A stretch of DNA of 64,000 nucleotides. Source: Acerihabitans sp015654925. GTDB lineage: Bacteria; Pseudomonadota; Gammaproteobacteria; Enterobacterales; Enterobacteriaceae. The DNA is taken from contig NZ_CP178732.1 of assembly GCF_047324175.1 (NCBI RefSeq), forward strand, positions 1 through 64,000, read 5' to 3'. How positions within the stretch are numbered: position 1 is the first letter of the stretch; each line of letters opens with the position of its first letter. Below, one piece after another: positions 62,669 to 64,000 of the stretch. Made by a program: the position numbers and the translations under genes. Below the pieces are notes generated by a model that had not been told where the DNA came from, did no database searches, and saw nothing but the letters and a program-made list of their open reading frames with translations.

Positions 62669-64000
62669 ATGGCTGACTCCTTACCGCTGTCCGCCGCGCC
62701 CTGTGCCGCGGAGTATCTGCGCGCCACGCTGCGTTCGCCGGTCTACGAGGTGGCGCAGGTCACTCCATTGGAAGTCATGGAGAAACTGTCCGCCCGCCTC
62801 GGCAACTGCATTTTGGTCAAGCGCGAAGATCGCCAGCCGGTGCACAGCTTTAAGCTGCGCGGCGCTTACGCGATGATCTCAGGCTTGAGCGAAGAGCAAA
62901 AGGCCCGCGGCGTGGTTACCGCTTCGGCGGGCAATCATGCCCAGGGCGTGGCGTTATCCGCCACTAAGCTGGGCATAAAGTCGCTGATCGTGATGCCGGT
63001 GGCGACCGCCGATATCAAAGTCGACGCGGTGCGCAGCTTTGGCGGCGAAGCCTTGCTGTACGGCGCTAACTTTGACGAGGCCAAAGCCAAGGCCATCGAA
63101 CTGGCGCGCGATCATGACTACACCTTCATCCCGCCGTTCGATCACCCTGCGGTGATTGCCGGCCAAGGCACGCTGGCCATGGAGTTATTGCAGCAGGACG
63201 CGCACCTCGACCGGATATTCGTCCCGGTGGGCGGCGGCGGCCTGGCGGCCGGCGTCGCGGTGCTGATCAAGCATTTGATGCCGCAAATCCAGGTTATCGG
63301 CGTCGAGGCGGAAGAATCCGCTTGCCTGTGCGCGGCGCTCAAGGCGGGCGAGCCGGTAGATCTTCCCCGGGTTGGCCTGTTTGCCGAAGGGGTAGCGGTC
63401 AGGCGTATTGGTAATGAGACCTTCCGTTTATGCCGCGAGTTTCTCGATGACGTGGTTACCGTGGACAGCGATGCCATCTGCGCGGCGGTGAAGGATTTGT
63501 TCGAGGATGTCAGGGCGATCGCCGAACCGGCCGGCGCGCTGGCTTTGGCGGGCATGAAAAAATATATTCAGCAGCACAATATCCAGGGCGAGCGGCTGGC
63601 CCACGTGCTGTCCGGCGCCAATATGAATTTTCACGGCCTGCGTTATGTGTCTGAGCGCTGCGAACTGGGCGAGCAGCGGGAAGCCCTGATGGCGGTGACC
63701 ATACCGGAGCAGAAGGGCAGCTTCCTGAAGTTTTGCCAACTGCTGGGCGGCCGGGCGGTGACCGAGTTCAACTACCGTTATGCCGATGCGGATAATGCCT
63801 GCATTTTTGTCGGTATCCGCCTGACCCGCGGCCCCGCGGAACGCGATGAGATCCTCACCGAGCTTGGCGCCGGCGGTTATCAGGTGGTGGATTTATCCGA
63901 TGACGAAATGGCCAAGCTGCACGTGCGGTATATGGTGGGCGGGCGACCGTCGAAACCGCTGCGCGAGCGCCTGTTTAGTTTTGAATTCCCGGAATCGCCG
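62669..64000 (+). CDS. ilvA: Threonine deaminase, cut off by the window end
   Basis: IlvA converts threonine to 2-ketobutyrate, the committed step of isoleucine synthesis, and is inhibited by isoleucine. The frame is open for 444 codons to the window edge; the E. coli enzyme has 514 residues, so about 70 are missing. The PLP lysine is in HSFKLRGAYAMI (near residue 62), followed by TASAGNHAQGVA and VPVGGGGLAAGVA. The C-terminal ACT-like regulatory part starts at about residue 330. It begins six bases after the ilvD stop. Confidence 0.96.
   Translation, partial: MADSLPLSAAPCAAEYLRATLRSPVYEVAQVTPLEVMEKLSARLGNCILVKREDRQPVHSFKLRGAYAMISGLSEEQKARGVVTASAGNHAQGVALSATKLGIKSLIVMPVATADIKVDAVRSFGGEALLYGANFDEAKAKAIELARDHDYTFIPPFDHPAVIAGQGTLAMELLQQDAHLDRIFVPVGGGGLAAGVAVLIKHLMPQIQVIGVEAEESACLCAALKAGEPVDLPRVGLFAEGVAVRRIGNETFRLCREFLDDVVTVDSDAICAAVKDLFEDVRAIAEPAGALALAGMKKYIQQHNIQGERLAHVLSGANMNFHGLRYVSERCELGEQREALMAVTIPEQKGSFLKFCQLLGGRAVTEFNYRYADADNACIFVGIRLTRGPAERDEILTELGAGGYQVVDLSDDEMAKLHVRYMVGGRPSKPLRERLFSFEFPESP

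Overview
The window is a 64 kb stretch of core chromosome from a gammaproteobacterium of the order Enterobacterales. Protein identity to Escherichia coli orthologues is very high for rpoB, rpoC, tufB and the ribosomal proteins. The local gene order (rrn-murB-birA-coaA-tRNAs-tufB-secE-nusG-rplKAJL-rpoBC, thiCEFSGH-rsd-nudC-hemE-nfi-yjaG-hupA-yjaH-purDH, hdfR-maoP-comM-ilvLGMEDA) is enterobacterial. The 16S sequence looks like the Sodalis/Pectobacteriaceae side of the order rather than Escherichia/Salmonella, but that placement is from memory and should be checked. Pathways for thiamine, purine, haem and branched-chain amino acids look intact, so this is not a strongly reduced endosymbiont genome.

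Layout. (1) 1-5,873: a complete rRNA operon (P1/P2, boxA, 16S, tRNA-Ile, tRNA-Ala, 23S, 5S, terminator). (2) 6,355-10,084: murB-birA, then coaA and an orphan GNAT acetyltransferase on the minus strand. (3) 10,442-24,941: the Thr-Tyr-Gly-Thr tRNA cluster with an unusual repeat of the tRNA-Tyr 3' end, then tufB, secE-nusG, rplKA, rplJL and rpoBC. An ERIC-type repeat sits in front of rpoB. (4) 25,197-28,286: an accessory invasin/intimin-like inverse autotransporter with a C-terminal lectin-like domain. (5) 28,489-34,155: the thiCEFSGH operon (minus strand) under a TPP riboswitch. (6) 34,259-42,241: rsd, nudC, hemE, nfi, yjaG, hupA, yjaH and purHD. (7) 42,496-48,654: a second rRNA operon with tRNA-Glu in the spacer and tRNA-Asp and tRNA-Trp after the 5S. 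Its spacers are full of short perfect hairpins. (8) 48,655-49,549: about 0.9 kb without a recognisable gene. (9) 49,550-54,345: a ytfQRT-yjfF sugar (galactofuranose-type) ABC transporter. (10) 54,444-64,000: hdfR, maoP, comM and the attenuated ilvLGMEDA operon, cut off inside ilvA.

How it fits together. Most of the window is growth machinery: rRNA, tRNA, elongation factor, ribosomal proteins and RNA polymerase. The biosynthetic operons carry their expected control elements (TPP riboswitch, a PurR-like operator, an ilv attenuator, L10 leader, rpoBC attenuator). The second rRNA operon is flanked upstream by purHD (the E. coli rrnE context) and downstream by aspT-trpT-hdfR-ilv (the E. coli rrnC context), so relative to E. 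coli the chromosome is joined differently at this repeat. Accessory additions relative to E. coli K-12 at these positions are the GNAT gene, the invasin-like gene and the ytfQRT-yjfF cluster.

I did not find a clear new multi-gene system. The most distinctive signals are small: the tRNA-Tyr 3' repeat, the hairpin chains in the spacers of the second rRNA operon, the ERIC before rpoB, the invasin-like gene, an ilvL start that lacks a good ribosome-binding site, and a hupA terminator hairpin that covers the start of the next gene.
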